This document shows positions 9,201-18,257 of a DNA stretch of 64,000 bases, piece by piece. The position numbers and the translations under genes were made by a program. The notes under the pieces were generated by a model, which made no database searches, was not told the DNA's origin, and worked only from the letters and a program-made list of their open reading frames with translations. The stretch is from Faecalibacterium gallinarum (lineage in GTDB: Bacteria > Bacillota > Clostridia > Oscillospirales > Ruminococcaceae): assembly GCF_022180365.1 (NCBI RefSeq), contig NZ_BQKV01000053.1, positions 1 to 64,000 of the forward strand, written 5' to 3'. The first letter of the stretch is position 1, and every line of letters starts with the position of its first letter.

Positions 9201-12200
9201 AGGTTACAATGCAGCTCCATATAGGGGACAAATTCAGTTAGAAGCATATCCCGCTGGGCCTTGTCTGCCTCCCATGCCTCCGGCCCCTCATGTTTCAGCA
9301 CATGGTTTTTCCAGCTTTCATCCTGCGCGTAGTATTCGTGATAGCCTTGGATATGCTCGATCAGGGAACCGTCCCCGTCGCCAAAATCCTGCCGCCCCTC
9401 GTAGTTGTCCGGCTGCCCCTGAAACGAGAAGTCAATGCGGAACTTGGTTTTATCGTACCAGCTCCCCGCATGGTCTGGCTGTTCCCGTTCCAGCCGTTTG
9501 GAACTGTCCAGCGCCCGGAAAATGGCGTCAGCCTCATGCAGCGGCATTTGCTGGCCGTCTTTTAGGTGGGGGCTTTCACTCCAAATAATCGTGACAATCG
9601 GCTCCGCTGCCGGGTCGTTGGCTATGGTCTGTTCCGCCCTTGCGACAGCAATCTCACTTTCTATCTGGCTTTTCACAAAGTCGTCCATGTAACCGTGTTG
9701 CAGTTCAAAGCCCTGTTTGCACAGACGGTTGATAAGCTCAATCACCTTATCGGTATCGCCCACGGCCTCGGCATACTCCATAATCAGGCGGCGTTCCCCG
9801 TCGCCCAAACGCGGGCCGTCCTTTTCGGCCAGCGCCACCAGCGCGGCGGCTCGTTCCGTAGGGGACGCCTCCGGCATCAACGGCTTTTCATTCAAAAGGC
9901 CGTCAATTCCATTCCACGCCTGCGGCTCCTGCCGGGGTTCGGCCCGTTGCAGCGTCCCGTCGTCTGAAAGGACAAAGCCCTGTGTCTGAATGGCGTCCAA
10001 CGTGCCTTGCGTCACCTCGCCGGTGGCTTTCACATCGGCGTCAATCAGGGTTTGCAGCATGGCTTTCACGCTGTCGGTCATTTCCTGTTGCTGTTCCGGG
10101 GGTAGTTTGGTAAACACACTGTCCGGCGCTGGCTGCTCGGCGGCCTGTTCCGGGGCCGCGTGTTCCTGCTGGGCCTGCCGTTCCTGCTGAAGCTCTAACA
10201 GGTGGATTTCCATTTCATTGATAAGGTCATTGGCAGCGGCCCGGATCGTTTCAAGGGACGCCTGCAATTCTTTCAAATCCCTGCCGGAACTCCAATTTGC
10301 AATGTACCCGAAAGAATAGTCCGACGTGTCCAGCCCCCAATACTGGCATACCGCATAGGCTACGCTCTCGGCCTGCACCTCGCGGGTGGCCTTGTCTGGC
10401 TGCTTATCCTCCGCAAGATGGCTGTTTTTCTCATACAGGCGGGCGTGGGCGACTTCATGGATGGCAGTCTTTAGGGTCTGCAATTCGCTCATGCCCGCAT
10501 TGACGGCGATCCGCTGTTCCAGATAGAAGCAGCGGCCCTTGGTTCCGTCCAAAACCGGCTCAATGGAAATAACATAGGGGGACGATCTTTCCAAAGCCGC
10601 CTGCAAATCCTGAAACTGCTCCACGTCGCCGGACAGCATATCCACATGGGTCTTTGGAAGCTCCTTGCCCTCGGTCTGGCTTACGTCATACACCGATACC
10701 ACACGATAGTCCGGCACCGTGATTTCCTGTTCCTCCATCACCGGCTTGCCGTTTTTGTCCTTGATGGGTTCGCCGGTGTCAGGGTCTTTCTTGGCAACGC
10801 GCTTTTTGACTGTGTAGAATTTAGGGGCTATGATTTTCAGCCCGGCTTCGCCCTGTTTTCGGGTGCGTTCAAATTCCGATTGCCATTTCCCTAAACCAGC
10901 TACCAGAGAAGCGTCCGGCTTTTGCAGGAAAATCAGCATGGTATTTCGGAAACTGTATGTGTGGAACTTGGACATTGAGGTGAGGTAGGCTTTATAATTC
11001 TCACTGTCCAGAACACCCCGCACCCCGGCTTCCAGCCTGTCGGTGATCTCTTTCATGTATTCGTCTTTAGTCATGCCTTTTATGATAATCGGGCCTGCCT
11101 CCGGCAGAACAGCGGCGGGGGCCGCCGGTTCGGTGCGAAAGGCTTCTCGGTCGGCCTCCGGCTGGGGATAGGCCATCACCCGGTATTCCTCCGGCACTGG
11201 CTGTCCCTCATAGACACGCTGCCATTCGTCGCCGCTTTTCACCAGATAGCCATAGTCGGTGAAAACACCATGCTCCGTATTGGCAATATGCAGGCCAAAG
11301 CGGGGTAGGAAAATCCCGGCTTTCCATTCCTCCGGCATATCCACCATGCCGGAACGGTTCAGGTAGTAGTCCCCCAACTGGCCGGTGCCGGTGACATCCG
11401 GCAGATGTACATAGAAATCCACGTTGTCGGGGTAGTCGATGATCTGGCCGATGCTGTGGAAGTCGCTCTGCGGGCTTGTCAGGGCGGCGTTCAGCTCCGC
11501 AAGCTCGGTGGCGTCCAGCTTTTCCAGTCTTGCGGCAAGGAAGTTCAGTTCGTCCACGTCGGCGGACAGCACCAGATCGCGGGGCAACTTGACAGGATGC
11601 TCCTGTGGGCTTCGATAGTCGTACAAGAAAAAGTCCTGCGGATTGTCGGCGCTGATGCCGATTTCCCGCAGGGCTTCTTGCAGCTTTTCGGTTGTGGTCG
11701 GCAGGGAAAGCCAAAGGCCCTCTTTGCCCTGTTCATAACGCTGGCGGTTGTGAAGAAGAATAGAAAATACTTCGCTCACGGGTTCCCTCCTTTCTTGGTC
11801 TTGCTCCATCAATTTCTGCATCAACTCGTAGTTCTCAATGCTCATGTGGCCGTCATAGGTGTACGGGTCGATGTCGTCCCCACGGTAGGGGCGCTCATAG
11901 AACGGCAGTCCGGCAGCATGGGCTTTTTCCCGCGCCGCCTCCAACACATCCGGCGGCAGTTCGTCGCTGTGGGCCTCTATGAATGGGGAAATGTTGTTCA
12001 GGCCGTTGTCGTAGTGGTGCCGCACACCGGTAGCCAGCTCCGTCACGCCCATTTCCTCGGACAGATAGCCGGAATAGTAGCCGTTCACCACAACGGCCTG
12101 TGGGTCGGCGGCCTGTATCTCTGCAAGCCGCGCCCTGTCCTCTGGATAAAGGGTGTCGTCCAGATCAAGGTGAAACGCCTCCGCCTGCCAGCTCCGGCCC

Positions 12201-12280
12201 TCGCGCCAGAATGCCAGCCATGCAATGCCGTTTCGCAGGTCGTCTTGATACTCTGATACGATGTCCCTAAGACTTGCCAT
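6227..12280 (-). CDS. Giant polyvalent ICE protein: ArdA-like, ArdC-like zincin, YodL, DUF4316
   Basis: 2017 residues, the largest protein in the window, with several domains joined by E/P/Q-rich linkers. Residues 1-165 are of unknown type. About 170-375 resembles antirestriction ArdA (acidic, with F-F-L-Y-D-Y-R). About 400-700 looks like ArdC: a ssDNA-binding-type segment and a metallopeptidase motif H-E-V-A-H followed by a distal glutamate in Q-A-E-S-V-A-Y. The middle holds large-polyvalent-protein-type domains. About 1780-1900 is a YodL-type domain and the C-terminus is DUF4316. ArdA/ArdC proteins protect incoming DNA from restriction in the recipient. The composite function here is inferred. 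Confidence 0.8.
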   Translation of the reverse strand: MASLRDIVSEYQDDLRNGIAWLAFWREGRSWQAEAFHLDLDDTLYPEDRARLAEIQAADPQAVVVNGYYSGYLSEEMGVTELATGVRHHYDNGLNNISPFIEAHSDELPPDVLEAAREKAHAAGLPFYERPYRGDDIDPYTYDGHMSIENYELMQKLMEQDQERREPVSEVFSILLHNRQRYEQGKEGLWLSLPTTTEKLQEALREIGISADNPQDFFLYDYRSPQEHPVKLPRDLVLSADVDELNFLAARLEKLDATELAELNAALTSPQSDFHSIGQIIDYPDNVDFYVHLPDVTGTGQLGDYYLNRSGMVDMPEEWKAGIFLPRFGLHIANTEHGVFTDYGYLVKSGDEWQRVYEGQPVPEEYRVMAYPQPEADREAFRTEPAAPAAVLPEAGPIIIKGMTKDEYMKEITDRLEAGVRGVLDSENYKAYLTSMSKFHTYSFRNTMLIFLQKPDASLVAGLGKWQSEFERTRKQGEAGLKIIAPKFYTVKKRVAKKDPDTGEPIKDKNGKPVMEEQEITVPDYRVVSVYDVSQTEGKELPKTHVDMLSGDVEQFQDLQAALERSSPYVISIEPVLDGTKGRCFYLEQRIAVNAGMSELQTLKTAIHEVAHARLYEKNSHLAEDKQPDKATREVQAESVAYAVCQYWGLDTSDYSFGYIANWSSGRDLKELQASLETIRAAANDLINEMEIHLLELQQERQAQQEHAAPEQAAEQPAPDSVFTKLPPEQQQEMTDSVKAMLQTLIDADVKATGEVTQGTLDAIQTQGFVLSDDGTLQRAEPRQEPQAWNGIDGLLNEKPLMPEASPTERAAALVALAEKDGPRLGDGERRLIMEYAEAVGDTDKVIELINRLCKQGFELQHGYMDDFVKSQIESEIAVARAEQTIANDPAAEPIVTIIWSESPHLKDGQQMPLHEADAIFRALDSSKRLEREQPDHAGSWYDKTKFRIDFSFQGQPDNYEGRQDFGDGDGSLIEHIQGYHEYYAQDESWKNHVLKHEGPEAWEADKAQRDMLLTEFVPYMELHCNLSRLEQEAQTRLASGETLTPEETAYYGALENYVKECRPLLNQGQYQLPEPPKLSDFDRSLQDYKAQVQAEIAQEAADAGMTVEEYAAAGYEAPAAPEPELAPEEAQEPPQQEAPEQPTKEPAASDYYYSINEGAARRAKEMSSYSDYKPGSATAEYRHYVDNAFEIAQAQKKRVDPMYHEKIDSLLDTYARKLAANMNHSYAIDARVPSILIAGGSNFPVRQKEKQNAARDSKMQEWQYIQGLLDKIRSTGMGGIRQDDPQAIPKLEKKLAGLEKAQETMKAVNAYYRKHGTLDGCPHLSPENLEKLKAAMVSGWHYEKKPFQSWELSNNNAEIRRIRQRIDSLTRARETVYVGWEFEGGHVEANREQSRLQVFFEDKPDADARQQLKEHGFRWAPSVGAWQRLLNGNAYYAADRISSIQPLTGEKPTELQRSSIRQQAQMAQAQAEPEECVYRVHAATRSDSPENLYLLQAYVPQADGTIKIGAVLYGGTEEKCRELLDQLNTGELTQEAVKELYAKEQEQPQEPAPEQEAAPEPEPAPEQEAGPQAKPMTDLQKKAVEIAGRYKDLPLQGKIDIIAQAFGCKTGEIRTSPCTGKWRGTSDMSIHFDNGASLFIGNHLTPKAKTVKVQTECVNSALVHFNPEIVQATKEAALPVLLQREAKDNEIAAQKGLKPYTLLNVEFNDGADEQTGGYIGWYYVTLAVDGKICTHLETGLSHDIADGKVSDTPTRADYFTAGALKETDVDYVFNNVGFSSASTLYTLPLREDVRERAEQTLAQRSADQPERDTFSIYQVPAGPQGRDFRYRPYEELQAAGLTVDRKNYALVYTAPLDKKTTLEDIYRTFNADDRPAGFRGHSLSVSDVVVVNRGGKEEAHYCDSIGFTPVPEFMQESPIKTAEMSTEQNYNMIDGVLNNAPSMGELEARAKAGEQISLFDVAEAAKAEDKKPKQTRPASKSAQRQKKPSIRAQLKAAKEEQAKKPPQREKSKELEV

Positions 12281-12312
12281 CGGCAGCCCTCCTTTCTGAA
12301 AAATGGCATAAG

Positions 12313-12344
12313 AAAAGCAGGAAACCTTTCAAAGATTTCCTGCT
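12313..12344 (-). terminator. Terminator between the membrane gene and the giant gene
   Basis: AGCAGGAAA (12,316-12,324) pairs with TTTCCTGCT (12,336-12,344). On the minus strand the stem is followed by TTTTCTT. It separates the AT-rich membrane-protein gene from the operon starting at 12,280. Confidence 0.6.
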
Positions 12345-12415
12345 CGGTGGTGCCGCCGGTGGGCGGCTGGTATTTAGTTTAGAAAGTTTGGACAGATTGG
12401 CTGATAAATAAATTA

Positions 12416-12844
12416 TCATTCATCATCTTTAGACCGTTTTTCAATATCACTCATACCCAGTAATGCAAATATCAAGGCTACAACAACAATAGAAATATCT
12501 TTTACAGAAACAGACGGCATAAAATAGTCTGTAATCCTTAATCCCCAATAAGTTGCAAATGTATCCAAAAATACATAAAGCAATTTTGCTTCCTGTATAG
12601 ATAATTTGTTTAGAGAAAGCAACGCTTTTGGTAATGCACTGGCAATCAAGCTAAGCGGATAAGAAAGAATTGCAGCCACAATGAAAAATAAAATAACACT
12701 TCCTACCGATTTATATTCAAATCCAAACAGCTTCATTACAGCACCACTTAACAGCGCCAATACGGAAAGTACAATAGTAATCAAAAGTCCACATGATAGT
12801 AGTGTTATTACTTTTTCTTTATGTCTGTCAAAATTTCTTTTCAT
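12416..12844 (-). CDS. AT-rich four-helix membrane protein of unknown function
   Basis: 142 residues with four hydrophobic segments (about 13-35, 45-68, 88-108, 112-130), a basic N-terminus and an acidic tail K-R-S-K-D-D-E. I do not recognise the family. Base composition is far more AT-rich than the neighbouring ICE genes, and it has its own terminator, so it looks like a separately acquired single-gene cargo between the topB operon and the giant-protein operon. An immunity or envelope role would be speculation. Confidence 0.65.
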   Translation of the reverse strand: MKRNFDRHKEKVITLLSCGLLITIVLSVLALLSGAVMKLFGFEYKSVGSVILFFIVAAILSYPLSLIASALPKALLSLNKLSIQEAKLLYVFLDTFATYWGLRITDYFMPSVSVKDISIVVVALIFALLGMSDIEKRSKDDE

Positions 12845-12934
12845 CTGTTCTGTACTCCCTAAAAGAAATTACTGGTTCCATTATACAATGTCCATCCGCT
12901 TTTGGGAATAGATGATTTGTAAACTTGCTGAACA

Positions 12935-13045
12935 GAGGCAGGGGTTTGGGGATATGCCCCAAAAAGCAAAATCCCCGGCCCGGCAGGGCAGCCGGGTCAG
13001 GGATTTGCCGGAAGTGTGGCTACACTTCCTATGCTTGCTGTTTTT
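12935..13045 (-). other. Second oriT-like region (inverted copy)
   Basis: Positions 13,010-13,045 are the exact reverse complement of 430-465 (36 of 36 bases), including the GGAAGTGT/ACACTTCC palindrome. Continuing leftwards it repeats, in diverged form, the GC-rich hairpin and the TTGGGG...CCCCAA hairpin of the left copy. It lies directly after the topB stop. It may be a second origin, or a structural or termination site for transfer. Confidence 0.5.
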
Positions 13046-15135
13046 TAGTTTTTGTCCCTCCGTTCAATGCGATAGTTGACGTATTTCCCGCCCGTATCAG
13101 CCAGAAGCACCGTCCCGTCGTAGGTTTTCCCGGTTTTCATGGAGCGCAGGCCCTTTACCTTTGCCTTTCCGTCTTTGAGCAGCGCGGCGGCGATTTTCGG
13201 CGTGAGCGCCTTGCCCCGTTCCTCAAAAAATCGGTCATTCTTCCACATGACAAACTGGCAGGCCCGGTTTCCGCAGTAGTAGTTCTTCTTGCCCTCGTAG
13301 ATGGCTTCGCCGCAGCGGGGACACTTGCCAATCGCCACGCGCTCTTTCTGAAACAATTTCTGTGCGTCCTCGCTGATCTGCGAATAGCCGGAAATCAGGC
13401 CCCGCGTCATTTCCTCAATGCCAGCCATGAAGCCGTCCGGGTCAGCCTCGCCCTTGGCAATGGCCGTCAGCGTATTTTCCCATTCAGCGGTGAGCTGGGG
13501 AGAAGTCAGCACATCCGGCAGGACGCAGGCAAGGTTGTGGCCGTCCTTGGTGGGAAGAAGCTGCTTGCCTTTCCGTTCCACAAAGCCCATCTGTACCAGC
13601 TTTTCCAGAATGGAAGCGCGGGTGGCCGGGGTTCCCAAACCTTGGCGCTCGGCGTCCTCCGGCATATCCTCGGCCCCGGCCCGTTCCATAGCCGACAGAA
13701 GCGTATCTTCGGTGTAGGGCTTCGGGGGCGTGGTGAAATGTTCGGTGACGGAAGCCTCCACCTTGTCAAAAGTCTGCCCCTCGGCCAGCTCCGACAGTTC
13801 CCGCGCCAGCTCCGGCGCGTCCTCGTCGGCGTCGGCCTTAAAGGAAGCGCGGAAACGGCGGTCAATCTCTTTCCAGCCCGGCGTCAGGATGGTTTTGCCC
13901 TTGGCGGTAAACTCTTTCCCGGCACAGGTGAAAGTGGCGGTGACAGCCTCAAACACATGGGGCGCAGCCACGGCACACAGCAGCTTGCAGCAGACAAGGG
14001 ACAGCAGTTTCTTTTCGCCCTCGGTCAGCCCGTCAAAGCCTTTCTGCACAAACTCCATCGTGGGGATAATGGCGTGGTGGTCGCTCACCTTTTTGCTGTT
14101 CAGCACCCGGCCAAACTGCGGGGAAATGTCTATCCCCGCCGCAAAGGGGAGCAGAGGCCACAGGCCGGACACAATGCTTTCCGCTGTGGGCTGCATATCG
14201 TCGGTAAGGTACTGGCTGTCGGTTCGCGGATAGGTCAGCAGCTTCTTTTCATAAAGCTGCTGGGCATAATCAAGGCTCTGCTTGGCGGTAAATCCAAACA
14301 GACGGTTGGCCTCCCGCTGCAAGGTTGTAAGGTCGTAGATGCGGGGCGGCTGCTCTGTTTTTTTCTCACGCTTCACCGATACACAAACGGCCTGCGCTCC
14401 TGCACAGGCCGTCTTGATGGCGTCAGCGTCGGCAGCACTGGAAACGCGGTCGCTGGCCGCCTCCATGCCGCCCGCCGCGATATGGACGATGTGATATTTT
14501 TCTTTCTTGAAATCGCTGATCTTGGCCTCCCGGTCAACCAGCATTTTTAAGGTTGGCGTCTGCACCCGGCCCACGGTCAGGGTCTTGTGGTAGAGGATGG
14601 AGAAAAGCCTTGTGGCGTTGATCCCCACCAGCCAATCGGCCTGCGCCCGGCACAGGGCCGATTGATACAGGTTGTCGTAGTCGGCCCCCGGTTTCAGGTG
14701 GGCAAAGCCCTCCTTGATGGCGGCGTCCTCCATGCTGGAAACCCACAGCCGCTTGAACGGCTTTTTGCAGCCCGCCATCTGGTAGACGAAACGGAAAATC
14801 AATTCTCCCTCGCGCCCGGCGTCGGTGGCGCACACAAGGCCGTCCACGTCGGGGCGCTCCATCAGGGAACGCAGGATGTCAAACTGCTTTTTCTTCTCGT
14901 CCGGGATGATATACTGCCATTCCTGCGGCAAAATCGGCAGGTCGTCATAGGCCCATTTCTTATAGCGGGGGTCATAGGCCCCGGCGTCGGCAAGGGAAAC
15001 AAGGTGGCCGATGCACCAGCTCACCAGATAGCCGTTTCCCTCCATGTAGCCGTCCTGTTTCTTGTTGGCTCCGATCACGCCCGCAATGCTGCGGGCGACG
15101 CTCGGTTTCTCTGCAATTACAAGCTGATAACTCAT
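13045..15135 (-). CDS. topB: DNA topoisomerase III of the ICE
   Basis: 696 residues, type IA topoisomerase. The toprim domain begins V-I-A-E-K-P-S-V-A and has D105 in T-D-A-G-R-E-G-E. The catalytic tyrosine is Y302 in T-Y-P-R-T-D-S. A C-terminal zinc ribbon reads C-P-R-C-G with C-G-N-R-A-C. ICE-encoded TopB enzymes are standard partners of the transfer machinery and are thought to resolve single-strand crossings during transfer or circular replication. The gene overlaps the upstream DUF4366 gene by four bases. Confidence 0.95.
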   Translation of the reverse strand: MSYQLVIAEKPSVARSIAGVIGANKKQDGYMEGNGYLVSWCIGHLVSLADAGAYDPRYKKWAYDDLPILPQEWQYIIPDEKKKQFDILRSLMERPDVDGLVCATDAGREGELIFRFVYQMAGCKKPFKRLWVSSMEDAAIKEGFAHLKPGADYDNLYQSALCRAQADWLVGINATRLFSILYHKTLTVGRVQTPTLKMLVDREAKISDFKKEKYHIVHIAAGGMEAASDRVSSAADADAIKTACAGAQAVCVSVKREKKTEQPPRIYDLTTLQREANRLFGFTAKQSLDYAQQLYEKKLLTYPRTDSQYLTDDMQPTAESIVSGLWPLLPFAAGIDISPQFGRVLNSKKVSDHHAIIPTMEFVQKGFDGLTEGEKKLLSLVCCKLLCAVAAPHVFEAVTATFTCAGKEFTAKGKTILTPGWKEIDRRFRASFKADADEDAPELARELSELAEGQTFDKVEASVTEHFTTPPKPYTEDTLLSAMERAGAEDMPEDAERQGLGTPATRASILEKLVQMGFVERKGKQLLPTKDGHNLACVLPDVLTSPQLTAEWENTLTAIAKGEADPDGFMAGIEEMTRGLISGYSQISEDAQKLFQKERVAIGKCPRCGEAIYEGKKNYYCGNRACQFVMWKNDRFFEERGKALTPKIAAALLKDGKAKVKGLRSMKTGKTYDGTVLLADTGGKYVNYRIERRDKN

Positions 15136-16403
15136 ACTTCATCCTCCTTTTTCGGTTCATCTTCATCCAGCAGATAGTCGTCTAACGGTCTGGCTTCCAC
15201 CTCGTCGGTGTCGTCCTCAACCTCCGGGGCCGGTTCGTCCTCGTCGTCCTCGTCCTCCCCGAAGTCGTATTCGTCCAGATCGTCATTGCCCTTGGTATCG
15301 GCTTTCGGCTTCTTAAACTTGAAGAAGTAAAGGGCCGCGCCGCCGCCAATGAGCAGCACCACAAGGAACACAATCAGGCCGCCCATGCTGTTTCCGGCTT
15401 CTTCCTCCGGCTCGGTGGGTTCTGCCGGTTCCTCGGCTTCCGGCGCTGCGCCCACGCAGGCGGTGAGATTGTCCTTGCATACCGGGCAGGCGGTGTTGAC
15501 AGCCCCGGCCTCGCACTTCTCCGTACAGGTACAGGTCGCCGGGGCGGTTTCGCCGTCCTCGGTCAAGGCCATCAGGTCGGCTTCATCCACTTGGTTCAGG
15601 AAATGCACGGTTTCCTCGCCCTCGTCGTCCCGGTCGATAATCAAATAGAAGGTGTTTCCCGCCTTGGTTTGCAGCGTGATAAACTGCTTGCCGCCGGTGG
15701 TGCCGATGTCGTCAATCAGCGACAGGTTCCCGTCCGGGGTCAGGGCGGCGCTGCCGCCTGCCGATCCGCCAAACTGTTCCAGCAGGGCGGAAAGTTCGTC
15801 CCCATTCAGGGTAAGGGAAAAATCCCCGTCGCCGGTGGCGGCGTCGCTTACCGTCAGATAGTCGCCGCAGACGTAGCCCTCGCGCTCCGGCAGGAGAATT
15901 TTCACCCAGCCGTTATCCTCGGTGCCGATCACTTCCACCTGCGTCCCGTTGGGAAGCTGGGTAAAGGCTTGGTTGTCTGTCCCCGCGCCGGTACGGACGT
16001 TGAGATTACCTCCATTCGTGACGACAGTGCCGGTCTGGTTGAGGGTGCCATCGTCTTTGTTGGTGAGCCGGATGCCCTCGTCGGTGACGGTAACATCCAC
16101 CTGCGATCCCAGCAGGGAAGAAAGCAGGGCGGCCATTTCCTCGTCGGTCATGGTTTCCGCCGCGCCGGTGCTTTCCTTGTCCTCGGTATTTTTGGTTTCC
16201 TCGGTGCTGCCGGACGTATCGTTGCCGCCCTCGGTGTCCTCGGCGTCCAACTCAATGCCGCCGGTGGTGGGGGTTCCCGTTTCCTCCGGGAGAGGTGCCG
16301 GGTCAGGGTCAGCGCCCCCGGCAAAGGCGGTAGTGGAAAAGGCCGTGAGGCACAGCACAGCGGCCAGCGTCACGGCAAAGGTACGGAAAAACTTATTCTT
16401 CAT
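15132..16403 (-). CDS. DUF4366 membrane-anchored protein with SH3b domain
   Basis: 423 residues from the ATG at 16,403, the start of a clear signal peptide (K-N-K-F-F-R-T then a hydrophobic core ending T-A-F-A). After an acidic T/E-rich linker there is a bacterial SH3 domain (L-N-V-R-T-G-A-G then G-Y-V-C-G-D-Y-L), then DUF4366 with a small Cys cluster (C-T-C-T-E-K-C...C-P-V-C). A transmembrane helix follows near residue 345 and a very acidic cytoplasmic tail. It is probably a cell-wall-facing part of the conjugation apparatus. It is coupled to topB by a four-base overlap. Confidence 0.85.
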   Translation of the reverse strand: MKNKFFRTFAVTLAAVLCLTAFSTTAFAGGADPDPAPLPEETGTPTTGGIELDAEDTEGGNDTSGSTEETKNTEDKESTGAAETMTDEEMAALLSSLLGSQVDVTVTDEGIRLTNKDDGTLNQTGTVVTNGGNLNVRTGAGTDNQAFTQLPNGTQVEVIGTEDNGWVKILLPEREGYVCGDYLTVSDAATGDGDFSLTLNGDELSALLEQFGGSAGGSAALTPDGNLSLIDDIGTTGGKQFITLQTKAGNTFYLIIDRDDEGEETVHFLNQVDEADLMALTEDGETAPATCTCTEKCEAGAVNTACPVCKDNLTACVGAAPEAEEPAEPTEPEEEAGNSMGGLIVFLVVLLIGGGAALYFFKFKKPKADTKGNDDLDEYDFGEDEDDEDEPAPEVEDDTDEVEARPLDDYLLDEDEPKKEDEV

Positions 16404-16656
16404 CGGCGTTGTCCTCCTGTTCGTCCTGTTCAAAATCCGGCTGCGGGGCCGGGGGTGCCTGCAATGCGCCGCCGCGCACAAAGGCGGCAAATTCCTCCGG
16501 CGTCATGTTCAGGCCCCGCACAAGCTGGACGATCTGCAAATTTTCCTGTTCGGTCTTTGCCGCTTCCAGTTCCCGAAGCTGCTTTTGCAGCTCCGCGATC
16601 TTGGTCTTGGTTTTCTGAATATCCCGTTCGATACGGTCAAGTTTGTTGGTTGCCAT
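16393..16656 (-). CDS. DUF4315 family protein
   Basis: 87 residues: a long N-terminal coiled coil ([20 protein letters not shown]-style heptads, about 5-45), then [11 protein letters not shown] and an acidic tail. DUF4315 genes sit between the NlpC/P60 gene and DUF4366 in this ICE family. The end overlaps the DUF4366 start by 11 bases. Function unknown; the coiled coil suggests a structural adaptor. Confidence 0.85.
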   Translation of the reverse strand: MATNKLDRIERDIQKTKTKIAELQKQLRELEAAKTEQENLQIVQLVRGLNMTPEEFAAFVRGGALQAPPAPQPDFEQDEQEDNADEE

Positions 16657-16678
16657 AGAAAAACGCTCCTTTCTGGCG

Positions 16679-16996
16679 TCAAGGCAGACGCCCGTAGCAG
16701 TAAAAATGCTGTTGCCAATAGCTTGAATTTAAGTTCGTGTAGGAAATGGGATCGCCGCAATGCAACATCACGGAATTGCCCACATACAGCCCCACATGGG
16801 ACACGCCGGGGGTGTCGTAGGTGCCGACAAAAAATACAAGGTCGCCGGGCTTGGCCTGATCCGCCGTGACAGGGGTGCAGATGTTGTAAAGGCCCTGCGC
16901 CGTCAGGCGGCCCACGTTCCAGCCGGAATGATTGATTACCCATGAAATAAACCCGCTGCAATCAAAGCTGGTGCTGGGTGAGCTGCCGCCCCACAC
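16679..16996 (-). pseudogene. NlpC/P60 peptidase domain, 3' half of the interrupted CD1108-family gene
   Basis: About 105 residues beginning directly at W-G-G-S-S-P-S-T-S-F-D-C-S-G-F. The catalytic Cys of NlpC/P60 is in F-D-C-S-G and the His in V-S-H-V-G-L-Y-V-G. It has no ribosome site or start of its own. Its N-terminal partner is at 29,637-31,304, which ends Y-V-G-Y-P-Y-V exactly where this part takes up. The 12.65-kb nested element separates them. The intact protein is the cell-wall hydrolase (VirB1-like function) of the conjugation system. Confidence 0.9.
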
Positions 16997-17004
16997 ATAG
17001 AGCT
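16991..17004. other. Left attachment site of the nested element
   Basis: The host sequence ends CCAC and the core ACATAG at 16,995-17,000 is followed by the element's AGCTTCGG. Serine integrases exchange at a 2-bp core, which must lie within this hexamer. Confidence 0.75.
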
Positions 17005-17043
17005 TCGGATGAACCCTAAAATTGAGCTATGCAAAGCAGCGTA

Positions 17044-17104
17044 TTGACGCATTTTGGAGCAATATCATTTTTGACGCACATAATAGCCTCAGAAAGCGTC
17101 AAAA
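17044..17104. repeat. TTGACGC repeats next to the left attachment site
   Basis: TTGACGC occurs at 17,044-17,050 and 17,071-17,077. Its inverse occurs at 17,096-17,102, so that TTTTGACGC (17,069) and GCGTCAAAA (17,096) form a 9-bp inverted repeat. A further GCCTCT/AGAGGC hairpin lies at about 17,146-17,178. Otherwise 17,001-17,229 has no gene. These may be arm sites or a terminator for transcription crossing the junction. Confidence 0.4.
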
Positions 17105-17229
17105 GTGTCAGGTAAGGATTTGTATACTACCAAGCGCACTAAAACGCCTCTACGGGGCGCACAGAAGCCCACAGAGGCATTTTAAAATATGGCATCAACC
17201 CACACCAACACGAAACGGAGGAAAAGGAC

Positions 17230-18003
17230 ATGGCAGGAAAAGACAAAATCATGGAACTTGACAGGGCAATCAGTGACACCAGAGCGGAGCTGGACGCCAT
17301 ACGTCAGGAAAAGAAAGAGGCAGCGGGCAACCCGGAACGTCTGGTACTCGCAGAGAAGCAGGAACGGCGCATAGCCGGAACGCTGGCCGCATTGGAGCAG
17401 GCAAAGGCTGCCGCCACATACAAGCCGCCGGAGCCTACAGACTGCGCGGAACTCTTGGCAGGCTTACAGGACTACATGGACGACAAGGCCGAAAAGGAGC
17501 TGAAAGCACGGGAGGCCGTCGAAGCCGTCCGGCAGGAGCTACGGGAGATTGAAAACGCCTTGCAGCAGGCCGCCGCCGACTGCGACGCGGTAAAGACCGT
17601 CGAACTGGCAGAAAGACGCGGAGAGCTTCAAAGCAAGCTGAAATATCTGGACGAAATGCGGGAGCGCGTCGAAGCTCTCCCGGTATTCCCGGACGGGGCT
17701 TTTGAGAAAACATGGGCGGCCATCTGCGAAAAGGCAATGCCGGACTGGGAAAAGCAGGTTTTACAGGTGGAGACGCTGGCAGCGGAGTATAAAGCGGCTT
17801 GCGCTGGCCTGCTGGCAATGCACGACACCTTGAAAAACGCCCAAAAGGAAATTCAGAGCATGGCGGAGGCAGAGGGAATATGGCCCCCGGTGTTTGCCCC
17901 GGTATTTACGGTAGGGCTGGACGCTAAAAAGCTGATGGTCGAAAAGAGCGACTATATCCGTTTGGGAGGGCTTACAAGCCCAATTTCCGGCAGGGCACTA
18001 TAA
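17230..18003 (+). CDS. Coiled-coil protein of unknown function (phage-type)
   Basis: 257 residues, almost entirely alpha-helical with long charged heptads from residue 5 to about 200. It ends in a compact, less charged segment (W-P-P-V-F-A-P-V-F-T-V-G-L). A ribosome site (GGAGG) lies 9 bases before the ATG. I recognise no family. As the first gene of the element and next to a head-closure-like gene it could be a scaffold or minor structural protein, but that is a guess from position. Confidence 0.6.
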   Translation: MAGKDKIMELDRAISDTRAELDAIRQEKKEAAGNPERLVLAEKQERRIAGTLAALEQAKAAATYKPPEPTDCAELLAGLQDYMDDKAEKELKAREAVEAVRQELREIENALQQAAADCDAVKTVELAERRGELQSKLKYLDEMRERVEALPVFPDGAFEKTWAAICEKAMPDWEKQVLQVETLAAEYKAACAGLLAMHDTLKNAQKEIQSMAEAEGIWPPVFAPVFTVGLDAKKLMVEKSDYIRLGGLTSPISGRAL

Positions 18004-18257
18004 AAGACCGCCCCGGCGGGTCCCTCTGCCCTGCTGCCCTCCTGCTCCACAGAGAAATGCTATCTTTCACAGGGGAGCGGGAGAGCTACGGCCAGAAATG
18101 CCCCGGTTCGCGTCAGAACGCCCCGCAGAACGCCGTGAGCGACGCGAATAGGGGAAATTATAGGCCAGATGGAAACAGGCCATCAGAGGCCGTCAGAGGC
18201 GTTTTCAGAGGGTAATGCAAAAGTGTGTCAACCGTTGGGCGGAAAGGAGGCGCAGGA

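Noticed and set aside
12925-14550. 541-codon plus-strand frame opposite topB
   Set aside because: Antisense of TopB with its Y302 and toprim motifs; no independent support.
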